Source: Cymbidium sinense (taxonomy: Eukaryota > Streptophyta > Magnoliopsida > Asparagales > Orchidaceae). From it: 64,000 nt of DNA. The translations under genes and the position numbers were made by a program. Below, in pieces: positions 10,860 to 22,845 of this stretch (position 1 is the stretch's first letter; every line of letters begins with the position of its first letter). The notes beneath the pieces are model-generated. The model did not search any database and was not told the origin of the DNA. It was given only the letters and a program-made list of their open reading frames with translations. The stretch is from NCBI GenBank assembly GCA_021442155.1, contig CM038214.1, forward strand, positions 144,866,488 to 144,930,487, written 5' to 3'.

Positions 10860-12098
10860 TATTGATTTGAACTCAAAACTTCTCTTGAAGGAGGTTGTCA
10901 TTGCCAAAATGGGAAAGAAGGCAACCATTCATCTATTTGAACAGGTCAACTACCTCAAGAAAAGTCACAAAATCGTGAAACAGAAAGTTCTCTCTTATGC
11001 TCTTGTTAATGGCACCTTGTATCGACCATCTTTTGATCAAATGTGGTTATGCTATTTAGATAAACATAAAATATGTAGGATCATGACTGAGGTACATCCA
11101 AGTCTATGCAGAGTGCATCAATCCAGTTCGAAGATGAAGATGAAGATCAAGAGACTAGGATACTAGTAGCCTTTGATGATTACAAACTGCATGGATGTAG
11201 CTAGGAGATACCATTAGTGTCAGGTACACGGTGTGGTCCTACATCAACCACCCAACATTTTATACCCTACATTAGCTTCAAGGCCATTTGAGTATTGGGG
11301 TACTGACATTATGGGTCCAATCGATCCTCTTTCTTCCAAGGGTCAATGCTTCATCTTAGCTACCATCGATTACTTTTTCGAGTGGGTGAAGGAAATTCCA
11401 CTCAGAGAAGTCATAACTCAGGATGTGCTTAATTTTTTTAGGAACTATATCATATATAGGTTCGGGGTGCCTCGATGAATTATATCCGATAATGGTACTG
11501 CATTCGAAAGCACCAAGATCAATAGCTTCACCAGAATACATGGTATAGATTGGAATACCATCTACTACCTTAGAGCAAATGGCTTAGAAGAATTCAATAA
11601 AACTCTCATCCAAATACTAAAGACACTTGATGATAGCAAGCGTAGTGGAATGAGCAGTTTTTGAAATGAGGTGCTGCACCACATACGAACCCAACTAGTC
11701 TAGCTATTTTCTTAGTGTATGGGTCCAAGCATTCTACCTTTAAGTTCAACTCCCATCACTAAGGATAGATTGGTAGCAAGATCACTCGATGAAAATGCAA
11801 AGTTGCGTTAGAAGAGCTCAAGGTTTGGAGATCACCTACAGCCAGAACCTCAAGTTGTACCAGCCAAAATGATTTAAACTCACAACAAGCTAGTCGAGGT
11901 CTTTCCAAGTGGAAGAACTTGTGTTAGTCCAAGGGGACCAATGTTTGCCCATTAAGATGGGAGGCAAGTTTGAACCCCAGAAGGCCCCATGTCATAGAGA
12001 AGGCCTACAAAAGAGGATCTTATCAGGTCATTGATTGTAAAGGGAAACACCCTATGCTTCCAATTAATGGGATCTATTTAAAGAAATATTATGCATAA
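10860..12098 (+). pseudogene. Integrase, copy A
   Basis: Inserts element cDNA into chromosomes. The N-terminal zinc domain is partly kept: EVHPSLCRVHQ supplies both His, but the Cys pair is damaged. The catalytic core holds the D-D-E triad in one frame: Asp at 11,305-11,307 (WGTDIMGPID), Asp at 11,488-11,490 (IISDNGTAF) and Glu at 11,587-11,589 (GLEEFNK), interrupted only by a TGA at 11,476. That TGA follows a CGA and sits where the family has a variable residue, so it fits C-to-T decay. The C-terminal end KKYYA is followed by TAA at 12,096-12,098, which I take as the original polyprotein stop. No chromodomain is visible, as expected for Tat. Confidence 0.85.
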
Positions 12099-12169
12099 AA
12101 CATGTTTGAAATTAATTATCAACAAAAGAACAAAAATCTGATTCCATTTCATCAAAATATTCTCTTCTT

Positions 12170-13878
12170 TTGAAGTGTTGTTTGCATGTCTTATGAATCC
12201 CATGGCGTGTTTAGGATAGGCGTAAGAGAACCCAAGAGGCATCATATCCCTCTTTCATGACATAAACACAATCTCATGGCACCATTAGAATAAGTGTAAG
12301 ATAACCCAAGAGGCATCCTATTTTGATTAGCACAACTAAGTTAGGTGTGAGAGAACCCGCATGACATCCTTTCTTAGTGGGAATTCTAGTTGCCATCTGT
12401 GGCACCATTTTATCCAATTCCCCAAGTGTGTTTAGGGTGTGAGAGAACCCAAGCAACATCCTATTCCCTTTAACATAGTACAAAAACAAACACATATTTT
12501 TTGTCTCAAGCTATTTTGATGTGGGAGCAAGCCCCTTATGGCACTCACTCATTAGTTGCTCTAGGTCAGGTTTACATGCTACCTTGCTAGTATGTCACCC
12601 CAGTGATCATTTGTTGGAGGATGTGAGTCCCCATGCTTTCTTCCTAACTTGGCCATTATAAACCAATGAGCATCATGTTAGTTTTTTAGTCTTCACTGCT
12701 AAACTAGTAAACTACCTCAAGTTGACTTTATTTAAGAAGATGTGAGTTCCGACACTTTCTTCTAGCTATCATGCACCTTCTAGGCTATCCTTGAGGTCTA
12801 GGTGTAAGAGTCCCCTAGAGGCATATTCCTTCAAGCACAAACACATATCTTTTATCTGCTATTTTGATGTGGGAGCAAGCCTCTTAGCACTCACTCATTG
12901 GTATAGTGGTCTACATGCTACCTCAGTATGTCAGGGTTCCTTATTTTTGGAAGATGTGAGTCCAGCTTTCTTCTAACTTGATCATTACAAACCAAGAGCA
13001 CCTTGTTAGTTTAGTTATCTTCCTTTGCAGCTAGTACCTCATGTTGATTTTGTTTAAGAGGATGTGAGTTCTCTAGCTTTCTTCTTAAACTGATCATCAC
13101 ATGTATATTTGAGGTTTAGGTAAGTCCCCAAAGGCTCTTCCCTCTTGACTACATTTGAGTTGATATAAGTCCCAGTGGCATTCAGTGGTCATCCTAGGTA
13201 GATGGCATGACAACAAACTCTTTCGGTTCCTATGGGAGGATGTGAGTCTCGAGCTTTCTTCTTGGTGATTATTATTGATGGGCACCTTTGGTTTGTTGAT
13301 GTTCGCTATGCTGACTCACCTAGTGGATACACCACTCTTGGTAGATGTGAGTCTCCATGCTTTCTCCATGAGTTAGCCATCGAATACTTATGATATTATC
13401 TTCTCCAAGGTTTTGGATCAAGCCCCCCATGGCCCTCTCTGGGCACTCTATTTGGATCACGTCCTTTGTGACCCCATTTTGACACTACCTAGGTTAATTT
13501 TGGATTGAATAAGTTCCCCTTTCATAGTAGCCACCCCTATGGTTGGAGAATTTATTCAATGGATAATTCTCCCGGTTGATATGAGATAGTTTAGGGTATA
13601 AGCTCCTTCTTTTGATCCCTCAAACTAGGTTCACAATAAAATAAACTAAACAAACAAACAAAAATTTTCTTAGGATTAAAATTCAAGCCCCAAAGGGCCC
13701 CTTTTCCCAAGTAGGCATCATATCTTTAGGGGCTGTTAGCAAACTCCCTATAGGAATTGCGACTGAGTTGAGATAAATCCAGGTGACTCATGTAGTCTCC
13801 CTTGGGTTGGGTTCTATCTTTTTTGCCACAAGCGTTACCAAAGTCATTTTTTTGGAAGATGTAAGGCTAAGTCTTTGT
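12170..13878 (+). repeat. 3' noncoding repeats of Tat copy A (~130 bp units)
   Basis: Imperfect units contain 'gatgtgagtc' followed by 'ctttcttc', seen near 12,616, 12,738, 12,952, 13,060, 13,236 and 13,343. A larger duplication begins at about 12,510 and 12,860 ('gatgtgggagcaagcc'). Tandem repeats between the pol stop and the 3' LTR are a known habit of the Tat lineage. Copies B and C carry the same family. The distal part is shortened by about 100 bp just before L-A. Confidence 0.75.
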
Positions 13879-14099
13879 TGACCTCATTTTAGAATGAGCT
13901 CTCAACCCCTCCATCTAGACATGGGACTTCTCTTAGACACTAAGAGTTTCCTTAGTCTTAAGACACATCTAGTGATTAGGTGGACACTCAACTAGCCCAG
14001 AGACTTAGAAGAGTTAGCCATATGAATAGGTCATGCCTTAGGGTTTTAGGAAAACTTGCCTACCCATAGCAGACAAATCCTCACTTCCTCCTTTCAAGT

Positions 14100-14440
14100 C
14101 AAACTCAAATCAATTCCAACTTTATTAATTTTCTTACTCAAATCAATTCCAAATGGTTGAAGCCCATGATTGAAATCTAATTCCAAAATCTTTCTAAGTC
14201 ACTTTGATTCTATCTTATGGACTTAGCCTAAATCAAATCCAAATCAATTTAAATTTAAGAAATTTTCTCATAACCCATTTATATTCTCATTTATATTCAC
14301 AAATATAAATGAAAAATAAATTCAAATATCCAAAATCAATTCAAAAAAATCAAATCCAAATTCAACCTAAATTCAACTAAGCCTTTCAAATTCTTGAACT
14401 TAGCCAAATCAAATTCAAATCACGCAAAACCCTTGATTTT
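14100..14440 (+). repeat. ~178-bp repeat units in L-A (2 units)
   Basis: The 'acttagcc' mark recurs at about 14,218 and 14,396. Each unit holds a CATTTATAT...ATATAAATG-type hairpin with 'gaaattttctcataa' upstream. The same unit is present about six times in L-B. Confidence 0.65.
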
Positions 14441-14559
14441 TCTTCATGATTCAATCAATCCTTCAATCCTGAATCTAAATAGAAACACAAACTTCAATTA
14501 TCAAACCAAAACCAAATTCAAAATCAAACCCTAAAACTCATGTTCACCCTTTGAACTTG

Positions 14560-15500
14560 AAATTGTCAAATGAATCAAAACCCATTTGACTCCAAATCAC
14601 AAATGGATTTATATTTGAATCATAAGTCCATATGTGAGTTCATCCAAACTTGATTCAGGCCTTGATCAAGTCAATTGACCCACTTAGGCTCATTTGACCC
14701 AAAGTGATCTATACCCTTTTTGAGCCACCCAAATTGGATTGAACTAAGCCAACCTAAGCCTCACATTGTGAGAAAAAATCTTCATGAGATGACAAATCAC
14801 TCAAATTGGGTCAAACAAAGTCAAACCTAATGACCAAGTCAACAACCAAAATGCAACCTAAATTAGCCAAAATCCATCATGGGACAAATTGATTGAAACC
14901 ATTGATCAAAACTCATTCATGATCAATGTTTGAACTTGACCAAATCATCATTTGAGCCTAACCAATTGGCCACTTGACCCAAGTTGACCCAACTTGACCT
15001 AAAAGTCAAAATGGGTCAAAACTTGATCTAAGCCAAATTGATTAAAACCAATGGGTCAACTTCATTTCCAAATCACTTGTTGAACTTGACCAAAGCCTCA
15101 ATTGGCCAACTAGACCTTAGCCCAATTGACCATGAACCCAACTTGACCTAAAAGGTCAAATTGAGCTAAAATCAAATTAAACCAAAATTGATTGGAAACA
15201 AAGATACCAATACATTTCAAATGACCAATGAAACCTAAACCAACCCATGACCTAACAAAAGGTCAAATGGGTCAAATTGGTCAACTTGACCCATTTTACC
15301 TAAATGAAATCAAATGAACCAAATCCAAATATAAACCAAATTGATTGGAAAAAAAATATACCAAATCAATTCATATAATCACTTGAACTTGACCTAACCC
15401 TTAGATTGACCCAATTTTACCAATTGGTCAACTTGACATAAGTTGACCCATTTTGACCTAAATAGGTCAACATGAGCAAAATCATATCAAATCAACTCCA
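14560..15500 (+). repeat. TTGACC-rich degenerate tract in L-A
   Basis: TTGAC(C) and its complement GGTCAA recur more than twenty times in about 0.9 kb, often spaced about 10-20 bp, as in 'cacttgacccaagttgaccc'. The local period is irregular. TTGAC(C/T) is also the core of the plant W-box bound by WRKY factors; any such role is inference. Same tract in L-B (35,690-36,540) and, reversed, in R2 (53,900-54,990). Confidence 0.7.
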
Positions 15501-15807
15501 AATTCATTTAAACTTGCAGTCATTTTCTATCATGCCAAACATATTCAAATTAAAATCAAGCCAAATGATCATTTTACCTAGGTCAAAGGATAATTCTTGG
15601 CCAAATTCACTTAGAATTTGGTCAAATCCTCTTCATGGCCACTTGGCACCCTCTTAGTGGACCAAAGTGGACAGTGATCATTTTTACATGACCAATGGGT
15701 TTGGGTCAGCCAAAAACCTAAAACCAAAATTGACCACTCCCTTCATTAGCTCATATCAATCACTCCATCCAAAATCAGCAGATGGCACTTCTCCACTACC
15801 CCCTCTG

Positions 15808-15815
15808 CTATAAAC
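15808..15815 (+). promoter_or_regulatory. Possible TATA box inside L-A
   Basis: CTATAAAC in a C/A-rich stretch, about 90 bp before the GGGGAG hairpin. If the element is an LTR this would place its promoter and transcription start in the first third. The corresponding place in L-B does not keep a clear TATA word. Confidence 0.3.
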
Positions 15816-15897
15816 AAACCATGTGCAACCCTTACAAAAATAACCCATTGAAGGGGTGAATTTGATCAAAACAATAAATTGCTCATCGATCCTTCAA

Positions 15898-15914
15898 GGG
15901 GAGATATACTCCCC
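15898..15914 (+). other. Small hairpin GGGGAG / CTCCCC in L-A
   Basis: Six-base arms around an ATATA loop. At the corresponding place in the inverted copies the arms are GGGGT/ACCCC in R2 (53,708-53,721) and GGGGT/ACCC in R1 (27,390-27,402), so pairing is kept although the bases changed. Confidence 0.5.
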
Positions 15915-16329
15915 TCATTTCACTTGAATCCAAGACACTCACACTCGATTGAGTGAGAGACCAAAAGCACTCCAAGCTTCCTCAAGCAATTCCCAAGCAT
16001 TTCCATTCTCCTCTTCTATTTCTTTAGCCAAAATAGAGAGGCTAAGGGAAATTCCAACTTAGCCAATACCCAATTCCAATCCAATTCCTCCTTCAAGCAT
16101 CCTCAGAGGGCCTAATCAAACTCATCCAGAGCTTCTTTCGAGCTTCAAAAGAAAGGGAGCTGGGAGCTAGACCAAGGTCATGAGCATTTGAAGAGGATCT
16201 TGGTCCATAGGAAGATCCACTCAACCTTAACCCCTCAAACCTTCAATAGGGCTTTATCTCTACTAGACGAAGCTACCTCGATGTTTGGGAGTGTCAGTGA
16301 TAGCCTCTGATGAGGTATGCCTTCAAACC

Positions 16330-19300
16330 AAACCTATAATAGGGAGTGTCTTATCCTTTATGAAGAGAATTTTCACCTCAAGTAAAATTTATCACTAAAT
16401 CTACTTGTGCTTACTCCTAGATGGTGTGGGTAAAGTTTGAGCTCAATCGAGCATAGAGCTGATCTTTCTAAAGAGTGGGCCGGATGCCCTCTCTCTAGGT
16501 GAGTAGCGAATCATGGACTCCATCGCATTTTGGATGGATGGTCACATTAATCCACTTAGGACCTATGATTAATCCCATCATGGGATCGATCTCAATTCCA
16601 ATCTTTGATCACAATCAGAGAAAGTGTGTAGCCACCAACGACATTGGGAAGTGATAATTTAAGTGACGAATCCCATCACCTAATGGAAAGCCCCGTCGGT
16701 GATCATTGATTAATTATATATTAGGGTAATTAATTCCTTAATCACTAAATCTTTAAATATTTATAACTAAATGTAGAAAAATAAAAAAATAAAAAATAAA
16801 ATGCATTATGAAGATAATTCAGTATGAATTCTCTAAAATTATTTTTGATGTATTTTGAATAGTACATTCCCTTAATTAAGGTTTTAATTAAAACTTAATA
16901 ACTCTAATTACTCCCAAATTATTTCATTAATTCATTTCAAATTTCTCAGATGCATTTAGTGGGATGACCTCTGCCTCCTCTAATTTTCTTAGGATTTATT
17001 GATGAGGTAATTAGGGAAATCAATTAATGAATCCTAAATCACTCTCTTAATGTAATTAAGCTTAATTAAACATGTGAACAATGGTTTAATCCCTTTATTA
17101 AGTTGATTAATCTTGGCTTAGGTGAACAAGAGGTTTATGGAATAATTTTGGGATATTTTTCTTGAGCTATTCCTTAAACCCCTTTCTTCCTTAATCTAAA
17201 CTTAATTAAGGGCTAATCCATAAATCACCTACTTAATTAACTTGATAAAATTTTCAAAACATTCCAGAACTTAACCAATTCATCTTGGGTAGGTGCTTAG
17301 GTGTTCAATAACCTAAGTAACTTAAGGAAATCAAAATCCAACCCACATGTGTGGGAAGGGTTATGAATGTACTTAAATTAAATCTTTTAGCTTAATTAAT
17401 CATTAATTGTGAGCCAATTGCATTAGGCCCTTTCTTTTTGTAGGTGCATTCTGATTTAAATTCTTTTTATGGTTTTATGTCATACATTGGCTCATAATTA
17501 TTTAATTAAATATGTTAAAGTGGTGTAGGTAAGGGGTAATTAATGGACTTAATTCACACCTTAACCTAAACAAAATATAAAAATAATCTAATGGTTCTAA
17601 AAATAAACTAAAACATCATACACATGTGGGAAATGGGTTAGGACCAGCAACCCTTTTCACATTTCTTAAATTCAAATCAAACTCAAAACAAAACAAAAAT
17701 CTCTTTAAAATAATTTTAATTTCTCTTTAAATAATCTTATTCTATAGTTTTATCTTTAGAAATTAATTAGGGTGAATGAATTTACATTCTTTCATCACTT
17801 TATTTCCTTCCTAGCATGTTAAATGTGTATGTCACATGAAAATCATACATTCATGCCTTTAAAAATCAAATTAAAAATGAAATGTTTTCTTTATGTCAAA
17901 TTGCATGTTTTGGCTAAAGTAAGATTATGAATGGCTATTATCACTATTAAATCAAAATTATTTTCAAAACTTATAAATCAAATATTATAATTGAAAGGTA
18001 TGCTACTTAGGATTATTAATGAGTTTGCATATGAATAGTATAAAATGTGTTATTTGATTCTCCCTCTCTTTCTTATCATAGAATTGTATAGGATTTGCAA
18101 AGTGTATAGTCCTTTTGAAAAGGACATAACACTTGCTCAAATCTATTCCAATATACTCTTATGTCATGACTTAAGAAGGAATTCCACATCACACATATAA
18201 ACTAAACAATCAAACCAAAATCAAATAAACATAAACTTTTGCATGATTCTCTTTCCATGCATTTCTTTTTGCATGCACATGTATTTAAGAAAAGTGGTAT
18301 ATTAGTCTAGACAACAGGTTGTGAGGCTTTAAGTAGTCTATGTCCTTACACTTAAATGTGCTAACAATGGTAATACTCATATGTCTTTTATACATGTAAA
18401 TGTGCATATGAAAAATGGATAAAAGAATCACTCTTTTCTACTTAACAAGATCATGCATAATGAAGCATCTAAATTTTCTTAAGTAACATCCCTTAGAATT
18501 CATCATTAAGGTGTATAAACACTTCCATTTGCACATATAGATATGCTTAGGGTTCATCCATATGCATGTTACACATGTTGGGAAAGAAATGAAGTGTTGT
18601 GTGTTTTGTGATAGTATTTCACTTTACTTAATCTTAAAATGCCTTTTTTTTTGAATAGGTTTGTTTAGGAAAATCTAAACTTAGGATTAATTAAAACACA
18701 TAATAAAACATTCACTAAACAAAAATCAAATATGAATCTACCTTAGAAATTACTTAAGGTAGGGAGGAAAGAGAAGTTCTCTTCTCTTTTCCTCTCTTTT
18801 CAACTTAGTAATTAATTGTAGGTTCATTCAAACCTAATAAAATCACAACATGAAAATCAACCAAATCAACTAAGTCACTTAAATGAAACCATCCTCTAAG
18901 TTGAACATTTTCATACTTAGAAAACTTCAACCATAAAGCTTAGCTAAGCATACCACACAAACCTTAAATAGCACACACTTTACGCTAACTCACCACTTCT
19001 AGCTTTAAGTTAGGGCAGTGCATGGTTTGATGTTTGCTTTTATTTTTTGATATATTATTTTTGTCTGGATGTTAGGGTGTATGTGCAGACTAAATGGTAG
19101 GGCGATCTTAGTCTAACCATTGTCTTCTACAGGGGATTGTGCTTAAGGGGCATTGTAATAAAAATATAATTACTTTTGTTGTGCGGTGCTTATACCCCTA
19201 AGAATAATCCAAAATAGGCTAGGTGGACTTTGTTTTGCATGTGAGGGGTGCTAAGTCCAACATATAAATATAAATTCTTGGGATTGTTTATTGTGTTTTG

Positions 19301-19465
19301 ATAATATCTATTTTGCAGGTTTTAGTTAGATTTCCTGTTTCCCATTTTCATGTAATTTTATAATTAGGATTTTGGAATGATTGTTATGAGGTATTTGGAT
19401 GAACATTGGTTATAAGGCTATGCATTATGTACCATGTGAACCCTTTGGAGCAACCACATTCCAAC
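16330..19465 (+). other. Noncoding middle of L-A
   Basis: AT-rich with many TAATTA/TTAATTAA words and no open frame. Its reverse complement is recognisable in R1 (23,700-26,900) and R2 (50,400-53,200), which shows it is an ordinary inherited part of the element. Confidence 0.6.
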
Positions 19466-19535
19466 TAACTAAAAGAAGAAAGATGAAAGAAGAAAGAAGA
19501 AAGAAGAAATGAAGAAATGAAGAATGAATGAAGAA
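19466..19535 (+). repeat. GAA-type purine tract in L-A
   Basis: Run of GAAGAAAGAA-type words, also at 39,067-39,125 in L-B. R1 and R2 carry only a shortened pyrimidine counterpart. A purine tract could be a polypurine primer remnant, but no LTR pair flanks it, so a simple microsatellite is the safer reading. Confidence 0.6.
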
Positions 19536-21100
19536 TAACAATGAATTCCTTCTTAACTGTATTTAATTCATTTGTAATCCAGGTTGTATAAGGGTAGAGC
19601 TCAGCTACCCACTTTGTTTTTGGGTTTGTGTGGTGGAGCCCGACCATAAATGACCTCTTATTCTTTCATGCTAGATTTATATATTGATTGATGTTTGTTT
19701 AGCTTATGCATTAAGATGGCATTTTTTACTAGTTTATTCCTTGCTTTGATGTATGGCTTGGATGATGATTAGGCTCTTAGGAAATTAAATTTTCTATCCA
19801 ACTAATCAATTCAAACTAAAAATAAAATAACTCATAACCTCACCTAAAGTCTAAGTTATAAATAAGATAAAAGAATTAGCAACCCCTTAGCTACATGTTG
19901 TATTTTCTTTCTCACATCATGCATAAAAAAGTATATTATTTCACTCTTGATTGGAGGGCTTCCACCTTTGCCAGAGAACTTGGCTTGACCTTTGAGAGCC
20001 ACGGTGGAAACACACCTCCTTATCTTGCTGATTTTGGACCATAATCTAATTTCTCATGCATTAGGCATATGAATCATAAAGCATGTGTAAAATTGATTGT
20101 ACAAAATAAAAATAAAATGCAACAAAATTAACATTAGATTTAAGTCATTAAATCATGCCCTACATGATCTAGTCTCTTCGAGAGTGTGTTTAAGGACTTA
20201 GTCTCTTTCTAAATAAACAACCGCTTAACTATCTTGCAAATGCATTTGACTTGCCTACAAGTTTTAAAATCGTAGGAGGAGTTAGTTGGTGGCCACCACC
20301 AGGCAGTTGTAAGTCCAACACTCGGGTGATTTATCTTCTCCTTTGGAGGTAAACCAAATACCAATTTTCACCTTAGATTTAGATCATGCTTTTCGCCCTC
20401 CTAAAACTCCCTAGATTTAGGTTTAGAGGTTGCTACTTCCCTTTATGGCCTACAAGCATAAATCCTCACCTCTTAGGAATTTCAATGACCTTGTATCATA
20501 GAATTATAAGCCCTAATATTCTAATAATAATTCAACTAAAACAAATCAATTCAATTTCAAAAATGTAAAGCCCAACCATAGGATAGTCTAGGATGCTTAC
20601 TAGGCTTCCTAGTATCCTAAGCATCCCCTACTTATCTTTATTTGGCTTCGATAAGAACTCCCTCCTTGTGATCGATCCCACTTGACTTTCTAAAAATAAA
20701 CCAATCATTTGATAGTCCTACCATCAAAATCTTTGGAGATAATGATCATTTACCTTAATCGAGAGTATTCCTAAGGAATCCTGTTCCTTAGGATGTAATT
20801 AACTATGGGGCTTGCCCACAGAGAACTTAATGATTTAAAATAAACCCTACTTTACTTTTCTATAAAGTAGGGAAGAATCTCTACATTTTGAAGACCCATA
20901 GTCCTTAAGTCCTTATTAAGGTGATTAGGTCCATTGCGGTGGTGACTTCTATCTTTTTGAGATATTACCTTTCCAATGTTATATGCATCACCTAATAAGA
21001 ATCTATCTATGTGGTGTCCCAAGGTGTTGTATTTCTATTTTCATTTATCCTCTTTCCAAAGGGGATAGATGAAGGTGGAAATATGAATATTCTTTCACCA

Positions 21101-22383
21101 TAAGTTTTATATTTATTTTATTTTAGGTTTTATGTAGTTTAGTTTTAGGTTTTAAGCTTTTAAAGGTTTAGGGTTTAGGGTTTATGTTTTTGGTTTTTAT
21201 TTTAGGTTTATTTTTAGTTTTATTTTTTATTTTCGTTTAAGTTTATTTTTTGTTTATTTTATTTTATTTAGTTTAGGGTTTAGGTTTAAGTATTTTATTT
21301 TAGTTTATTTTAGTTTAGGTTTAATTTTATTTTTTTTATTTTATTTTATTTTTATTTTAGGATTAGTTTTTTTAGTTTCGAATTTGGGTTTTATTTATTT
21401 ATTTTTATTATTTTTAGGTTTTAGTTTTAGCTTTTTATTTAGTTTTTATTTTATTTTATTTTTATTTTATGTTTAGTTTTTATTTTATTTAGATTTTTTA
21501 TTCAGGTTTATTTTATTTTTTAATTTAGTTTAGGTTTTTATTTATTATATTTTAGTTTATTTTTATTAGTTTATTTTATTTTATTTTTTAGTTTAGTTTA
21601 GATTTTAGGTTTTTATTTTATTTATTTTTATTATATTTAGGTTAGGTTTTCATTTATTTTATTTTTTAGTTTTATTTAGTTTAGGTTTAGGATTTTTAGG
21701 TTTTTTTAGGGTTTAGGGTTTTAAGGTTTAGAGTTTAGGGTTTAAGTTTAAGGTTAGTGTTTAGAACTTTAGGGTTTAGGTTTAGGAACAAGGTTAGGAG
21801 TTTAGGTTAGGTTTAGTTTAGTTTAGAGTTTGAGTTTAGTTAGATTAGGTTAAATTTAGGTTTAGGAGTTTAGTTTAGGGTTTAGGGGTTTAGAGACAGG
21901 TTTGGTTTAGGTTTAAAGTTTAGGGTTTTAAGGTTTAGTTTCTTTAATTTAGTAAATAGGTTTAGTTTATTTAGTTTATTTATTTATTTTATTTATTTTA
22001 TTTTATTTAGTTTAGGTTTATTTATTTTTTGGTTATTTATTTTAGTTAGGTTTATGTTTTATTTAGTTTTATTTTATTTTATTTTAGGTTTAGGTTTTAT
22101 TTTTTATTTTATATGTTTGGTTTTATTTTTTTAGGTTTAGTATATTTTATTTTAGTTTATTTTTATTTTTAGTTTAGTTTAGGTTTATTTTAGTTAATTT
22201 ATTTTTTTTAGGTTTATTTTATTTATTTTAGTTTAGTTTATTTTTTAGGTTTATGTTTATTTTGTTTATTTTAGGTTTAGGTTTTTTTTTAGTTTAGGGT
22301 TTAGGTTTTATTTTTTTATTTATTTTTAGGTTTATTTTTTTAGGTTTAGGTTTTTATTTAGTTTTATTTATTTATGGTTTTAT
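21101..22383 (+). repeat. Degenerate telomere-like block 1
   Basis: Built of TTTAGGG-derived words in which the G run varies from three to none (TTTAGGG, TTTAGG, TTTAG, TTTTA). G-rich strand is +. It starts exactly at the CACCA end of L-A. A clearer TTTAGGG island lies at about 21,700-21,940, followed by an A-rich spacer ('ctttaatttagtaaatagg', about 21,943-21,963) and then a return to G-poor sequence. Confidence 0.85.
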
Positions 22384-22845
22384 TTTCTTCAAGATCTTTG
22401 ATGGCAAGGAACTCACGATAGCACATTCCACACTTGTTGCCGGTGGCAAACACTCCTCCACCTTTTCATTAGATGTCGTGTTGCATTTGATTAGTAGGTT
22501 GAAATTCCCAATGGTTCGGTGAAGACTTTTGCTGAGTTGGAGCACCTCTTCATTAAGATGTTTGTTGGAGCTCAACAGAGGGTGACTATAGGCAACCTGA
22601 TTGTAGAGAAATAGAAACTCAATGAGTCTCATGTTGATTAGGTGCAACCTGATCATGAAAGGTGAACCACAGCTATCTGAATAGCATGACATTGAGATTC
22701 TACTCAAGAATATCCACGGCTTTCATGCTTAAGGACTTTACCATTAAAACATTTGAAAAATTAATCAATAAGGTGACTAGCCTATAAGAGGAAGCCAAAT
22801 AGTTATCATTTCCTGACAAATCATCTAGGCCCAAGCCATAGAAGG
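22384..22845 (+). pseudogene. gag fragment, Tat copy B
   Basis: The forward strand aligns with copy A gag from about 5,630 to 6,110: the words around KTFAELEHLF, then the region homologous to the copy A stretch with WHNLSMKC, and the segment after it. It begins abruptly after telomere-like DNA and ends abruptly in R1, so the rest of gag and the start of PR are lost. Many indels; not translatable. Confidence 0.75.

Larger units (their letters stand above)
3561..13878 (+). mobile_element. Tat/Ogre-type Ty3/gypsy retrotransposon, copy A (decayed)
   Basis: Domain order is gag, zinc knuckle, protease, RT, gypsy RNase H, archaeal-type RNase H, integrase, then a repeat-rich 3' noncoding tract. The second RNase H between the gypsy RNase H and integrase is the hallmark of the plant Tat/Ogre lineage. 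All domains carry stops or frameshifts, so the copy is dead. The left boundary is uncertain because no 5' LTR or tRNA primer site was found. On the right the copy is cut by the L-A insertion at 13,879 and does not resume: tract X, present after copies B and C, is absent here. It is the longest of the three copies and the only one with a full gag. Confidence 0.85.
13879..21100 (+). mobile_element. Large noncoding TG...CA element, copy L-A
   Basis: Bounded by TGACCTCATTTT on the left and CTTTCACCA on the right, the TG...CA ends of LTR-type sequences. It is 7.2 kb with no coding domain, tRNA primer site or internal direct LTR that I can see. L-B (34,159-40,658) is a direct copy; R1 and R2 are inverted copies. 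Subparts in order: two ~178-bp repeat units, a TTGACC-rich tract, a possible TATA region, a GGGGAG hairpin, a TAATTA-rich middle, and a GAA tract near the right end. It could be a giant solo LTR (Tat/Ogre-type LTRs reach several kilobases) or a non-autonomous LARD-like element. Confidence 0.75.

Noticed and set aside
13879..15500. 5' LTR of L-A with its 3' partner at the right end
   Set aside because: The two ends of L-A share no direct repeat that I can see.
19466..19535. Polypurine tract priming plus-strand synthesis
   Set aside because: No LTR begins after it and no paired LTR is present; looks like a GAA microsatellite.
21101..22383. True chromosome end
   Set aside because: The repeats are degenerate, interstitial and flanked on both sides by retrotransposon sequence.
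22372..22707. 111-residue minus-strand open frame
   Set aside because: It is antisense to the gag fragment of copy B and has no recognisable domain.
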